A stretch of 64,000 bases of DNA from Phoenix dactylifera (lineage: Eukaryota > Streptophyta > Magnoliopsida > Arecales > Arecaceae), in the NCBI RefSeq assembly GCF_009389715.1, contig NC_052399.1, forward strand, positions 8,434,585-8,498,584, given 5' to 3'. Of this stretch, positions 1-15,960 are shown one piece after another (position 1 is the first letter of the stretch; every line of letters starts with the position of its first letter). The position numbers were made by a program, and so were the translations under genes. The notes under the pieces were generated by a model. The model did not search any database. It saw nothing but the letters and a program-made list of their open reading frames with translations, and was not told where the DNA came from.

Positions 1-835
1 CCGGATCAGATCTACCAATTTTGCCTTGTATCTCCATTGGGCTCGTGTACGCGTGAGCTATTTATTTTTTTTACTTAAAGAAGTTAAAAGGTCGAAAACT
101 ATATAAAGACCATTTGAGTTTTATTTCTTTCCAATGTGGGACTAAAAAAAGTACATAAAACAAAAGAAGGGTAGGCTTGAAATTTTGAAATGCTCCAACA
201 GCAAGAAGCCTACATTCAAAGACAAATGTGGCTCAGGACTCAAGAGTAAGATGTTCCATGTTTAGATCACTAGTAAGATTTCAAGCATCCCTGTCGCTTT
301 TACTAATAATATAATATAGTCGGTTTTGGACCGCAACAATATCAGGTTTTGAATCCATCCATTCGTATCTCTGCTTTCGTGTTTGCAGGTCCAGGGAATA
401 TGAGGAATGGCACGGATGAAGGTATGGAAGATGAGCGTGGCATCAAAAGCTGAAAGTTTTCTTTTGGAAGCTCATTGCCGGGAATTAATATACTAAATGT
501 GACTTCTGTACAAAAGATACGTAACATATCTTATATGAATTCGGAGACTCCTTGGAAATTAATTATGCAACATATATACTTTTCCGAGGCTGGTTGGACC
601 CTGCTGATAGGGACAGGGTACAGATGGCGGTTGGCTAGAAGCACGGTTCTGGGAGGGTTTCTGCATACCGGTTGAAGGCTGTGTTTTCGTGGTTATGTTA
701 TAGTTATTACAGACAAAACGTAATAAAACCTTATTTTGATGGCAGGAGGGAACCATAGGGGCTTGAGTGATAGCTCAAAGAATACTAAGATAATTCTCTG
801 TTAGCATCACTATGATCCTCTAAATGCTAAGATCT
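1..835. other. Intergenic, nothing recognised
   Basis: AT-rich sequence with only short chance open frames on both strands. I see no domain, splice-consistent exon chain, tRNA-like structure or clear transposon end here. Confidence 0.5.
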
Positions 836-1025
836 GCCCTATCATACTGAATCGGATGGTACGAAATATATCATACTATATCGGTTCAATATCAATACAC
901 AGTACAAAAGGTATACCTACACTCAGTACATGAAGCATATCGACACTCGATACGCTGAATCATTTCGTACCGTATCATACCGTACCGATATAGTGATAGT
1001 ATGGCATCGATACGAAATTCGATAC
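836..1025. repeat. GTACC-rich dispersed repeat, copy 1
   Basis: Dense run of short, partly self-complementary words built on CGTACCGTA, GGTAC and ATCGATAC, unlike the flanking AT-rich DNA. Two further stretches with the same flavour lie at about 11655-11850 (kinase intron 5) and 37830-38010 (PUS3 intron 11), so it looks like a dispersed low-copy family rather than a unique sequence. This copy is the most AT-drifted of the three. No coding capacity is seen. The family identity is unknown to me, and the edges are approximate. Confidence 0.5.
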
Positions 1026-1902
1026 TGAAACAACATACTTTTATAAATACTAAATAGGCTTTTGGGGACCTCTTCTTTGTTGGAAATCATGCCGATAGTT
1101 TTGCTCTATATAATGACAAGAAACGAAGGCTTGCTTGAAAGCCGGACAAATTTTTCATGTTGACGCGCACCCTTTTCTATCTAGCTCGCTAAGGCAAGAG
1201 CTAGTGTAATTATTTGTGATCCAACGGACAAATAAGTAGTGATTAAAGTTGTGACTCTTCAAACTAAGTTTCCTCTCCTTACGAGTGCCTTGTTGTGTTC
1301 TCTCTCACACACACACACATACTGTCTTTGTAAGAAGTCATAAGAAAATATATTTAGTTCCATATCAGCTATGCATTAGGTACAACTTGGATGTTTATAC
1401 AGGATGAAGAAACCCAAATAACATTATTCGGCTAACATTTTTGGATGAGATTCTGGATTGCTACAAATAATAACACAATAGCCTCGATCAATAATCTATG
1501 TAGACTAATAAACACCCCGACATGTGCCTATTTGGATTGAGCACGAACTAATGATGGTGTTTATAATTAAAATTGGAGTACTTTTTGGGTAAGGTCCTCG
1601 TCTATTTCAAATGATATAACAAAGATTTGGTAAATAGCTCATTCCAATTAGGAGACATTGCAGCACGAGTTTATTTAGGTTGACCATAAGTTAATTATGA
1701 TAAAAATATCATAGCTTAAATGTAAAAAGTATATATGAACTCGCACAAATATGCATAAGGGTGGCCTCATAAGACCATACTAATTACCAAATGCTTGACT
1801 TTGTCTCTCTACCAAGTTAGATCAACATTACCCTTTCATATTACAGACTAATGCACTCATGCCGTCATGCATACAGAAGGTCGGTGCGTTCTCTCTAATA
1901 TC

Positions 1903-1905
<3 letters not shown>
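1026..1905. other. Intergenic, nothing recognised
   Basis: AT-rich spacer containing a short (CA)n tract near 1309-1318. No gene or element boundary could be supported. Confidence 0.5.

Positions 1906-1941
<36 letters not shown>
1906..1941. repeat. (TC)n microsatellite
   Basis: Uninterrupted TC dinucleotide run of about 36 bp. It explains the Ser/Leu and Arg/Glu repeat translations in overlapping frames, which are not real proteins. Confidence 0.9.
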
Positions 1942-1942
<1 letters not shown>

Positions 1943-2640
1943 ACTGCCTTTAGATGACGTTAGAGAATAAACGACACCGTAATGCTTTTCCCTTTGATCT
2001 CGTTGACACTTCCAATAAGCTTGCCAAATCTTACACGACTCCCGTATTCCGCAGTTGTCTGAGCTTCGAATTAGTCGCCAATAAGCATACGACATCCCCC
2101 ATAACGACCTTCTTGAGTCCCTGGAAAACTGGGCCCCGGGTCTCTTTTTTATCCTTCTTCTGCACATTTTCTTGGCCGTCGGCAGTGCGAGTCCAAGGGG
2201 TTTTGGCCCGAAAAGGATGCGTCGGCGGTGCCCTTCAAATGCCACGACTTCGCCGTTCGCACTCTCTGACTTGGTTGCATGCGAGCGCTCGTTACGACGT
2301 AACCGAAGGGCCATTCAGTCCTCCATCGTATTACGTACCGTGTTTAATCTAGCTATGTAACCTCTTTGTGAAGGGGCTTCACGAGTCCTTTCAAGGACCT
2401 TCTCCCCAGGGCGAAAGTCGCATTATTTTACTAATTCGTGAACTCCTCGTTGCATTTCTACCACAAAAATTATCTGACCGAGATGTCTCATTTTGTCGTG
2501 GCCAATGATATCACCATCAACCATACTAGATGGGGTGATTATGACAAGCAAGCGACGTGGTCGTTGCAATAGTTTATGGCGAACGAAACTTTCGTGTACA
2601 GAAGTCAAACTCATAGGTTTTAAGGATTTCGCTGAAAAAG
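1942..2640. other. GC-richer unassigned stretch
   Basis: This stretch is clearly richer in G and C, and in CpG, than the sequence on either side. It has overlapping open frames of 132 aa (plus, 1954-2352) and 139 aa (minus, 1895-2314). Neither translation shows a domain I recognise, and the minus frame runs into the TC microsatellite. Most likely it is old transposon or organelle-derived DNA, but I could not identify a source. Confidence 0.3.
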
Positions 2641-5750
<3,110 letters not shown>

Positions 5751-5758
5751 TATAAAAG
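5751..5758 (+). promoter_or_regulatory. TATA box of the PBL-like kinase gene
   Basis: TATAAAAG lies 111 bp upstream of the kinase ATG, directly after a pyrimidine-rich patch. The spacing predicts a transcription start near 5780-5790 and a 5' leader of about 75 nt. This is inferred from motif and position only. Confidence 0.6.
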
Positions 5759-5861
5759 CGGAAAAATCGGATTTTTTGGTTTGCCACCCGCTTTCTCTCT
5801 CGGTGTATTCCTTGGAGAGTTGGATTGTTGGATGGGTGTCTGATTTTTTGTGGAGGAGGCC

Positions 5862-8800
5862 ATGGGCAATTGCTTGGACTCGTCATCCAGAGTAGAGAAC
5901 GCCCAGAATTCTTCCTGTGAGTGTTTCTTCAGAACTTTTTGATGGGTTTTGTTGCTTAAAGGTGGCATCTTGCCGCTGTTCCTGTATGGGATTTGGATTT
6001 GGTTTGGAATTCTTTTTCTGTTCCTCTCTGGGGCGTTGGATGTGGGTGTTTGGCGTTGGTAGTAAGTGAACTGGTTTTTCTTTTCTTTTTTGTTTTCCTC
6101 TATGATTAATAGATTTGATTGCAGCGAACCCACCGTAGAAAACTGAGGTACGGCATAAGTTTGTACGTTTAGCCGTTTGGTTTGGATTTTTTTGGTTCTG
6201 GTTCCTGGGTCTTCTTCTGAAAGGCTTGGGAATATAGGTATACTGGGTCTTGGATCTAATTTTATGGTAATAAAATAAATTTGTCTTGAGGTTGCAAATA
6301 GAAAGGAACTTGGATTATCTTTTAAGAGCCGAACATGGATCCCTGCCTGTTATAACCCTGGATTTCTCGATTTCTTTTTCTTTTTTTTTTTGAGAAATAA
6401 GTTTTTCTGATTGCCTGTTAGTCCTCCATTAAAACCCTATCTACGATCTTGGTCGCCTTATTTACTAACAACTACCTTCGATTCTGAACCTCAGCTTTTA
6501 CTGCATAGAATTTTTTTTTGTCACTTTTTTTGTCACGTAAATTCTAATTGCTTGTTGATGAATCATTTATGCTTTCAAGAAGACTGGGCTGCGCCTCTAC
6601 CATGTCTCCTTTCCTGAGGTGAATCATAGGGGACTGTATCCTATGGTTTATGCCTTATAAATTGAAAGATCCTTTTTCTTTTCTTATGTCATCTGCTCTA
6701 GACTTTAAAGTTTTACATTCTTTTTGTAAGGAAATAGTGTGCTTTATCGTTGTGGCTGCTATCTTCAAGTATTAAGCTTATGACCGCAAAAGATTACTAT
6801 ATTATATTTGAAGTATTACATTTGAATCATTATATCAGACTCCTTGTGGGGTCTGACAGTTTTGACTATTAACATACATGGTCTCGTGTTGTCTTTCTAT
6901 AGGCAGGTATCAGTGTAGAAAGATTATTTACAGCATTTTGGGGGTTTTTTTTTTGCATGTTTAACTTATTATGTAGACTCCACTAGCTCAGAAGAGTCTT
7001 TGATGGTAAGGGGGATGGTTATAATTGTGCTTATTTAGAGGCTTTAGGTTGCAGAGAATGGATATTCTGTAAGTTTTCCAGGATTTAGATTTTCAAGATG
7101 GTTAAACTTACTATGATGGCGTGCTTGTGTATTGCAATGATGGCATAGGTTTCCAATTAGAAGGCATATATGAAAGAAGAACATCGAAGACAACATTTCT
7201 TTTAAGGTTTGTTTCACTGCTGGAATGTGAGACTGGGATTCTGAACTGTAATTTTGGTTCTTGACAAAGTGATTAGTCTTATATGTCCTAACTGTTATGG
7301 GATAGGAGTGAGAAAATGTATCCGTTTCTGACGAGTGAGTCCTGCCCTGTCGTCGAGCAGTATAGTTAGAAGAAGGTGTGAAGATTTTGATAGGCAAAAA
7401 GAAAAGGATCCTCTGATTGATAAATCTTGGTGAATGTTAGAAGGACCATGTTAAGAAAAAAGCAATATGTCATCCCCTTCATGTGCATGGTTTTGGACAG
7501 AACTGCTCCCTTGGATGTAGCTAGCCAAAAGAATCTTCTTTATGCACTTCACTAAGATCCTAAACTTAGAAATGTAGAAGCTGAGAAGCAATAACTTTTG
7601 TGGGCTTTCAATTTAATGAATTAATAAAGCACACCAAAAACTGTGCATCCATAATGGCCTAGAGAATGCTCTTAAAGGTACCAAAAAAGCTGGGCACTGA
7701 TCTTTCTCCTTTTTTGAGCACTATATGGAGAGAATGGGTTCTTAGTGTAACCATCTTATGGGATTCCAGGAGGCTTCTTAGTCTCCGGTGACTGTTCGTT
7801 TCCCAAGACTAAGTAAACCTACAAAAGTGCTGCTTAAGTGCCAAAAAAATAACTTAAGATTTCCAGGGTAAAGCGAGTCTAATTATTTGTTGACTAGGTC
7901 TCTGTAAGCAGGCTTTTATGTAATCTAGATTCAATTTATTTGTCATAAGTTTGTTTATGGCCTTTAATATTCTGAATTTAAATGTTCAGTCTATAATCTA
8001 TTTGAATAGACCCTAACTGTTGTATTCAAACACAGCTTTAGAGAACCTAGTTTCAATGAATATAAGCAAGTGTTCTTCAAAGTCAAATAACATAAGCCTA
8101 TGTCCATATATTCTTCAATTAGTTTCTGGTATTGCTTTCAAGTATGAACTTGAGCTTGAGTTCAGAATTATAATGCTTGAACCCTTCCATACTGTGTGAA
8201 TCAGCCCCTTGTGTTATTTTTATTTGAAGAAAACAAGTTGATCAAGTATTTTTTCATGTTGTGAACCATCTTGAGGTTTTCATGAATTGCCCAGTTTCTT
8301 ATTTCATCTTGATTTTGAGCTGGACTGGGATATGAAAATATCATGAATTCTGGTTGTCTTTCATTCAGAATCTGGACATGTAACATTGAACTTTGCCAGG
8401 ATATGATGTAAAATTTGGCTTATTTCTCCTGTGAAATTTTATTTTGGAAAAAGTGGCAATAATGATGCATCGATTTTATCATGCACTAGATCTATATTCC
8501 TGCTAAAACTGGCTATTATCAGTTATATTTATTCCAAAAGAATAGACAGGTCCACCATAAGAAGAAACCTTCACCTATGGTTTTCAATGTCTGTCAACAC
8601 TCCTTCTGAAATTGTCACGTGGATGTCAGTCATGCCAAACTCGAAGACTCTTAGGGTGATTTGGCATCTAATTCCTATGATAAAACTCTGGACCAGACAA
8701 AATGACTGAATATCGCAAATGCAATGCCATTTAATTAATGATTTAATCAGTTGCTATATAACTTGTCTTTGATTATCATACTAGACTGATGCTTGCATGT

Positions 8801-11800
8801 TCTGTTCTCTCCCTTTTCTCCAAGTTGATCTTGAAATCTTTTAAGTAAGGACTGTCCACGAAGATTTGACTAGAGGCTGTCCCATAAGGTGTTGGAAGTC
8901 AAGAGCCCTCAAGATTTCATGAGGGGAAGCTAAGTGCTGACAGCACAAAATTCCCTTCAGGAGTTAAAACTTGTAAGGTATTTGAAGATCTCTCTGAAGC
9001 AAAGTTTTCGAGGAACAGATTGCATTGCACTCTTGGCTCCAATTCTTTTGAAAATTCAGCAGATTGATAACTTACATTGTAAGCTAGAGCCTCAAATAAG
9101 CTCGATGATTGCACTGTAAACTTGTTTTGCAGATGTCCAAGGTCTATTCACAATATTCTGCATCAGGGAGAATTTGTTTTGTAGTGGTATATATTAATCA
9201 CATTGTGATTGTTCTCATTCTTGTGACAAGATAGTTTGGTATGTTTTTTCCTATGAATATACCTAAATGATTGCTTGAATTCTGACTTTAATCACAGAAT
9301 GATTCGAGATACTTTCTCACGAGTTCTTTTTCTATTTTGTTTATTTTTTTGGAAAAACAGATCCCTCGAAAGTCACCAGCAAAACAAGTTTATCTTCAGT
9401 TCCTTCAACACTGACAACATACTCAACTCGTTCAACCCTGACCGTGCCTTCTTATACTGAGAGGAGTGCTAATGAGAATCTTCTTACACCACGAACTGAA
9501 GGTGAGATATTGTCCTCCTCAAATTTGAAGGACTTCACATTCAATGATCTGAGGAATGCCACTAGAAACTTCCGGCCGGATAGTCTTCTTGGGGAAGGAG
9601 GATTTGGTTGTGTCTATAAAGGTTGGATCGATGAACAAAGTTTAACTGCTTCAAGGCCTGGTACCGGCATGGTTGTTGCTGTCAAGAAGCTTAAACCGGA
9701 GGGTTACCAGGGCCATAAGGAATGGCTGGTGGGTATTTCCAAATATTTTGTTCCTCACTTCCTTTTTTTCTTTTATCTCTTTAATTACTTCTCCGGATGT
9801 TTGAGCGTTGTTTGTTAATGGTTGCAGACAGAGGTGGACTATCTTGGTCAGCTTCACCATCGAAATTTAGTTAAGCTCATTGGTTACTGTTCAGAGGGTG
9901 ACAACCGACTTCTAGTTTATGAATTCATGCCAAGAGGCAGTTTGGAGAATCATCTTTTCAGAAGTACGTCATAACATATATTAAGATATATTATTGTATT
10001 ACATTTTGATTTTTTGGTCGGTGCAAGGAACTGTAGTGTCATGTTAGGTAGATGATTCCAGTTGCAAGGTTCATAAATGAAACTATGACAATCACCTTCT
10101 CAACTCTATTTTGCCTACACCCCTCCCCCCTTCCCCTCCTCTCTCATTCTAAACTCTTGAAGAGAGTTGAACCTGAAAAGCATGGTAGAGATAATATGTA
10201 TCTGTATTAGTGATGCCATCATTTGCACGTCCAGTATCAGAAGCAGATACATTAGGCCTTTTCATTGGTTTATACTCCCAATCATCGTTCTAGTAATTGT
10301 CCTTGAATGCACTAATGGGTAGTAGATCTTCCATCCATCGCTATGTTGTGCTATTTGCTGATGTTCACTCGAGAATTGGATGCCAAAAGGTGGAGTTTGT
10401 AGCCATGTTGTTTCGGCATTCTTTGATAGAACTGCCTGCATTTTTCTGTTTGCGGGTGTCTTGTGTTGATATAAGTTTTCTTGGTTGCTCCTTTCAGGAG
10501 GTTCACAACCACTGCCTTGGGCAATAAGGATCAAAGTTGCTATTGGAGCTGCTAGGGGGCTCTCTTTTTTGCATGATGCTGAATCACAAGTCATATATCG
10601 AGATTTTAAGGCCTCAAACATCCTTCTTGACTCGGTATGCTGTGGAAAGAGAGAACAGCTAGTGACTAAATAAACTACATAAATTGGGTTAAAAAAACTT
10701 ACAGCCTATTTTGTTCAAATGCAGGAATTCAATGCAAAGCTTTCAGACTTTGGGTTGGCAAAAGCTGGACCAACTGGGGACAGAACTCATGTCTCCACGC
10801 AAGTCATGGGCACTCATGGATATGCTGCTCCTGAATATATTGCAACAGGTTTGTAAATTTTGCTTCTCTAATACTGATGGTTGGTTTCTCATTTCCAGAT
10901 ATTGGTAAAGCACATTAAAATAATAATAATCATCAATTATTTCTGTTTGTGATTATTTAAATGATAACAAGATAATTTCTAGAATTTTATAGTATTTGTT
11001 CTCGCAAATTATATGGGGACCTTTTATTTTTCTCAGTGACACCCACATGACCATATGCAGCACAGGAAAAACAAGAACGGGAAAGGAAGAACTGTAAAGC
11101 CTACGAGAGACCATACTTTCTTACGGTCACCTGGATGCATTAACCTTTAAATAAACGCCCATTTTTTATCATACTATTTCTGCTCACCTTTGCAACTGGA
11201 AATCTTCCAGTTCGAAAGATGGCAGGCATTTCTAGCAATGTCACATGAGATGCCATATTTTTGGTGGAAGTCAGCTGCTATTTCCTTTGAGGAATGTGTT
11301 TCACAATTTAGTCATAGTGTAAGGCTTCAATCCCCATGCCCAAGATAAAGTTTTTATCTAAAGAGATTTTGCAGAAGGATGATCAAACAATAATTGCTTC
11401 GTGGACTCGCAACTATTACTACTTGTCACACAACTCTTACAGTTCTGTAGTCTCTTCACACGCAACAACATCAAGGGGCCTTTACTGTAATAATTAATTA
11501 TTCTATAATCAAGGTTTCATCTAAAAATATTACTGCATGATATGTCCTAGTGACTTTGAGAAATCTGCAGTTCCTCTGTCAGTAGCTTCTACACTTCTTG
11601 GCTTTCTTTATGTTTAAAATTTAGTACTTCTCCATATAAACAGCTAGGCTACCACTAGTACTGTTACCTATAGCCATGGTACACCATGCCAGTCCGTACT
11701 AGTGGATGCCGAGCATGCAGTACCATACCAGTACCGAACAGGCATGAGGTATGGGAAGCTTACCAGGTACACTGAACTGACCCCATACTAGGTGTACGGA

Positions 11801-12468
11801 CATTGTACCAGGATGGTACCGGTATGAGATTCGATGTCGAGATTGTGAAGCATGCCTATAACTTTAGTTATAGAAACTATGTTCCGTTTTTCTTGTCTCT
11901 TCTTTCTTTCCCTCTTTGTGTCTCTACTTAATAGCAAGGATAAAATTATGAACCGGTCTTATTGGGACCACCACTTCATGAAATAGATCTAACATTTCCA
12001 TCAATTACAGGCCGGCTCTCTGCAAAGGCCGATGTATACAGCTTTGGGGTTGTGTTGTTGGAGCTGCTGTCTGGACGTCGGGCTGTCGACAAAACAAGAG
12101 TAGGCTTAGAGCAGAATCTTGTCGACTGGGCAAAGCCCCATTTGGGTGATAAGCGCAAATTATACCGGATCATGGACACAAGACTAGAGGGCCAATATCC
12201 AAAGAAAGGAGCCCATGCGGTTGCCAACCTTGCTCTGCAGTGCATTGGCAGCGAGGCCAAACTCCGGCCTCGTATGTCTGAGGTGTTGGCCACACTGGAG
12301 CAACTGCAAGACCCAAAGAACACAGCGGTGACGCAACCCCAAACAGATCGATGGCAAGCCTCTAGCACCATCCCAAGGTCACCTATGAGGCAGTATAAGT
12401 CACCACGACGCCGGACACCTGCTGGCTCCCCGTTGCCATCGTATCTACGGTCGCCGCGTGTACATTGA
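5862..12468 (+). CDS. Receptor-like cytoplasmic kinase VII, PBL2/PBL3 (APK2)-like
   Basis: Ser/Thr kinase of the RLCK-VII (PBS1-like) family. These kinases sit on the inner face of the plasma membrane and relay signals from receptor kinases. Exons: 5862-5916, 9361-9728, 9828-9963, 10498-10634, 10725-10848, 12011-12468; 1278 nt, 425 aa, all GT-AG and in frame. The start MGNC gives Gly2 for N-myristoylation and Cys4 for palmitoylation. A Ser/Thr-rich linker is followed by the kinase domain from about residue 77: glycine loop 96-103, ATP lysine K127, catalytic D222 in YRDFKASN (the non-RD-like YRD typical of this family), DFG at 240-242 and APE at 267-269. The basic, proline-rich tail ends in SPRVH, resembling APK2A/APK2B (PBL2/PBL3). 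Intron 1 is 3.4 kb and intron 5 is 1.2 kb with a dispersed repeat. No break is seen. The exact orthologue is uncertain. Confidence 0.93.
11655..11850. repeat. GTACC-rich dispersed repeat, copy 2
   Basis: Inside intron 5 of the PBL-like kinase gene. It is packed with GGTACC, GTACCA, CAGTACC and CATACTAG-type words, as in the copies near 0.9 and 37.9 kb. No coding capacity is seen and the edges are approximate. It probably explains part of the length of this intron. Confidence 0.5.
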
Positions 12469-13369
12469 ACAAGAGAAGCACATTCAAATGGTACTTTCAG
12501 TGTATATTTGATACTATTCGCCTAATTTATTTTTTGTTTGCTTCATGTTTCGTAATTCACATGCTGCAATTTACATCTTCAAGAGAGTAGGGTCCTTGGG
12601 AAAATGCACTTTGCATTGCACATTTACAATACAGTGTTAATTTTGTCCATGGAAGAACCTGTATTTTTCAGCGCATTGATGTTTATCGAGCTTTATTTGA
12701 TGATAGAAATGTTCTTGTCGACCTACAATGGTTGTGTTTCTAGATTTATATAGCAGAGAGAGCTCAAGTTTCTTATTTATCATTTGTTTCTGTTATGTAA
12801 GCTCACCTCGTATCTTCTTCAAAGATGGTTCTTGTTCATGCATTGCTTGGATTAGAGATGAGGTTTTTAGAACCTGATAGAAGTTCAAAACCTTGTTTGA
12901 ATAATGAAATGAGCCTCACTCCACGTCAGCACGAGGAGCCTTTGTGCTATATGTTATGAATTGCTGGTTGGTTACAAGAGCAGTAAATTTGTTACAATAA
13001 ACAAAATACAAAGTCGAGTCCTGAACAACAGGAGGATTTTGATCTTTATCATGAGGTTTTGTTGGGTGTTGAGATGAGGGAAATATGGTCAAAGAAGTAG
13101 CCAAAAAGTTCGACATTCAGAAACAATTCAGCCGGATGTAATGATTCAGAATTCAAAAAAAAAAAATCAGAAAATTCATCAAAAAAAGATTTTCCTAAAA
13201 TATTTATGAATTTATTTATTTAAACATAAATATAGGAGAGGCAAAAGTAACAAATGTCAGCAAAAACATCACTGCTAGCGATAAATTTGTAACAGAATTC
13301 TTTGAAAACTATTAATGGAATTATACATCAATAAATCATAAAATTCATGCGTAATTTGAGAATAATTGA
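12469..13369. other. Kinase 3' UTR and spacer
   Basis: The first few hundred bases after the kinase stop, T-rich and with no competing gene, are probably 3' UTR. The part after about 13130 is A-rich and may already be the decayed outer end of the minus-strand Copia remnant that follows. Confidence 0.4.
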
Positions 13370-15365
13370 ATCATTCTGGATCGAGTTGTTTTTGGAGAAT
13401 AATTCGGAGATCATTTGATCGAGAGAAAAATCGATTGCAGGAATTTCTCAATAGCGCAGAAAACTTGCAACTGTGGTCAAATGAGGCTGCTGAGATGGCA
13501 AGCCTCATGTACCCCTGCAAGTGAAACTTGGTGTAGGTGTCAGCGAAGTTGAGCTCGTCACAGAGAAATTTGAAGAAGACCAAGTGTTATGTGCTTTTTT
13601 CGGGCATAGAAGATGGAATTGGCAGAAAGATAAGTCACACCGTTGCATAGGAGAGGGTGGGAGGATAAAAATCAAATTCAAGGAGCAAGCTATGAATTCA
13701 CATTAATTTAGCTGCAGGATTAGTGAGTGCCTTATACTCGGCTTCAATACTTGATTAAGCAACAGTTAGCTGCTTACGAGAACTCGAAGAGATTAAATTG
13801 GGAACTAGAGAAATTGCATAACTACTAATTCAGGAATGCCCAGCTGGGCAGCCGGCCCAATCAACATCGGAAAAGATACTTAGGATATGTTTAGTTGGAG
13901 GAGTTTCCTTCCTATTTTCATTCCAAGGGAGAATAGAAATATTGCCTCAATCTTACAAAATCTAATTCGCTCTCCTCCTAATATTTAAATCTTGATCCAC
14001 CATATTTATTAAAAAAATAATTTTTCAAATATATTTATCTATTTAATTGATTTTTCAAAAATACTTTTCTATTTAATTGATTTCTCCAATTTTGATAATG
14101 ATATGGTCATTTCGATTCCTATTCTAATCCATTCTGATTTTAGTTGCAAACCAAATGTAGAAGAGTTGACCGGAAACATAGTCGAGCATATATCGACAGG
14201 CATGAATGATGGCAAAAAATTGATAACAAGCCATATCAATCTTGAAATATTGGAAAGCTCCAATGATGCTGCTATATTCTGTGAGACTCGTAAGAGGATC
14301 ACCATAATGCTGTAGAGGTCGTCGTAGGTGTGTAGCTCTAGGTTTGGCTTCAAGCATATGAGTGTGAGACAAAACTACAATATATATGCATTGCGAAAGA
14401 GGAAGAATTCCCTTATAGGTCTACGGGCTGTTGGTCTTCAAAAAGAAAAAAAAAATTATAGTGTATGTGAGGCCCAATAGTCCCATATCGGAAAGACTCG
14501 TGCCATAAAGAGGCTCGCATAGATTGTTGCAGACATGATGAGGATATTCTGAATGTACATCTTCGAGAGTCTGATGCATATAGACTTTCTCATCCAAAAA
14601 ATCGTGCAAAAAGGCATTCTAAATATGAATTTGGCCAGCAGTTGTTGGTGTGAGAACGGGGCTGCAGATATCCCCGTACTCGACACCAGATTTTTGGTGA
14701 AATACTGAGGCAATTACCTTATATCGATCTATGATCCCATCAGGGATTCGTTTGAGTTTAAAATCCCACTTGCAACCTGCAACATTCATACGCCGGCAAG
14801 AAGACACTAAGTTCCAATACCATTACGGAGGAGTGCATCAAATTCCTCATTCATGGCCTGACGCCAAGATGGATTGAGTAACAGCTACATTTTGGCTCTT
14901 TTCATCAAGAGAAACATCGAGAGCATGTCGAGCTCGGACATGAAATTCTGCGAATAATCTCTAGTTTAGAGAGAAATTGCTCGATATTCTCCACCCCAAT
15001 CTGACTGCAAGGAGTCTTCGTGGGTTTCTCAAACAAGTTTTCGACATGGGACTTGAAACGCAGAAAAGAAGAAAATGCGGCATCTTTGCTTGGTTATAAA
15101 TAAATCCACGTAAATATACTGAAGTCATCCATGAATGAAATATAATATCAAAAATCAGCAGATGATAAAAGAGGTGAAGGACCCCATAAGTCTGCATGTA
15201 CCAATGCTGAAGGAGATGAATAAATTGGTGTGCTGCAATAAGCGAGATGACCCAAAGGCCGATGCAAGCCACTCTTCCATAGGTGCTCGTCCTCCAATAA
15301 ACGCAACCTTAGCATGTGAGTCGGCATCAATGAGTGGTATAGCTCACTTACCAACATATCTTGGT
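13370..15365 (-). mobile_element. Decayed Ty1/Copia internal region, minus strand
   Basis: Pieces of a Copia polyprotein are readable on the minus strand, in the expected order when read from high to low coordinate. An integrase start lies near 15150-15190 (HADLWGP-like), followed by integrase-core fragments at 14961-15130 (WMTSVYLRGFIYNQ). The reverse transcriptase begins at 14690-14790 (GCKWDFKLKRIPDG). A DEKVYMHQ-type piece is near 14560-14600 and a SIIGAFQY-type piece near 14260-14310. RNase H fragments lie at 13700-13870 (DWAGCP and SSIEAEYKAL motifs). The frames are cut by many stops and shifts. The lineage differs from the full element at 44.6-55.0 kb. It is a dead fossil, and its ends were not resolved. 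Confidence 0.75.
13882..14160. mobile_element. MITE-like insert inside the Copia remnant
   Basis: An AT-rich block of about 280 bp without coding traces separates the RNase H remnant from the rest of the minus-strand Copia fossil. Its left end reads GGATATGTTTAGTTGGA, and its right end on the opposite strand reads CTACATTTGGTTTGCA. These are similar imperfect ends of the kind seen in hAT- and PIF-type MITEs. The boundaries and any target duplication are uncertain. Confidence 0.4.
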
Positions 15366-15589
15366 ATATTATGCTTCTATTTACCTATCTATCTATCTAT
15401 TTATCTATTTATTTTTATAATTTAGTTATATTTTAGCTCCTACTTATTTTAAGTTATGCTAAAAAATGCATCTTAAAAGTTGGGTGGTTTTTGAGAAAAT
15501 AAGCTTAGATGAACCTAATCTCTAGATTCGGTGGCATTGCCAGAGCTGAATCTGTTATTTCTGGAGCTCTAAAATGATTTATTTTTCTT

Positions 15590-15960
15590 CCGAACCACCA
15601 CCCCCTGATTTTCTGAAAGTTAACTTTGATAGTACTATTTTAAACAACTGTCGGTTGTCAGGTGGAGCAAGTTTTATTACTAAGAGTGCGAATAGTGCAA
15701 CAATGGCGACAGAAAATGTCAGATTATCTTTGATAGTAGTGTTTTAAACAACAAACGGATAGAGCAAGTTTTGTTACTAGGAGTGCAAGTGGTGCGGCAA
15801 TAGCGACAGAAAGTGTCGGATTATTTGATACTACGATTCTTACACCTGAACATGCTGAATGAAAAGGCATAGTATATGTAACTAAAATTTCAAGAGCGTC
15901 TCGTATTATTCTGAACTGCAAATTGGATGGTGGCATATGTTGATGATCATACAGGATCTA
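15590..15960 (+). pseudogene. LINE-type RNase H remnant with internal duplication
   Basis: Translation near 15595-15725 gives PPPDFLKVNFDSTILNN followed by GGASFITKSA. This resembles the start of the RNase H domain found at the end of plant non-LTR retrotransposon polyproteins. Part of the region is repeated at a spacing of about 104 bp (first copy from 15625, second from 15729), and the second copy no longer has an open frame. Downstream, words matching the DTT...EHAE region are still visible before stops. The assignment rests on motif resemblance only. Confidence 0.45.

Noticed and set aside
342-756. Overlapping 61-66 aa open frames on both strands
   Set aside because: Short, with no domain, no supporting splice sites and no codon bias; consistent with chance.
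1895-2352. Overlapping 139 aa (minus) and 132 aa (plus) frames
   Set aside because: No recognisable domain. The minus frame includes translation of a TC microsatellite. Kept only as an unassigned GC-rich stretch.
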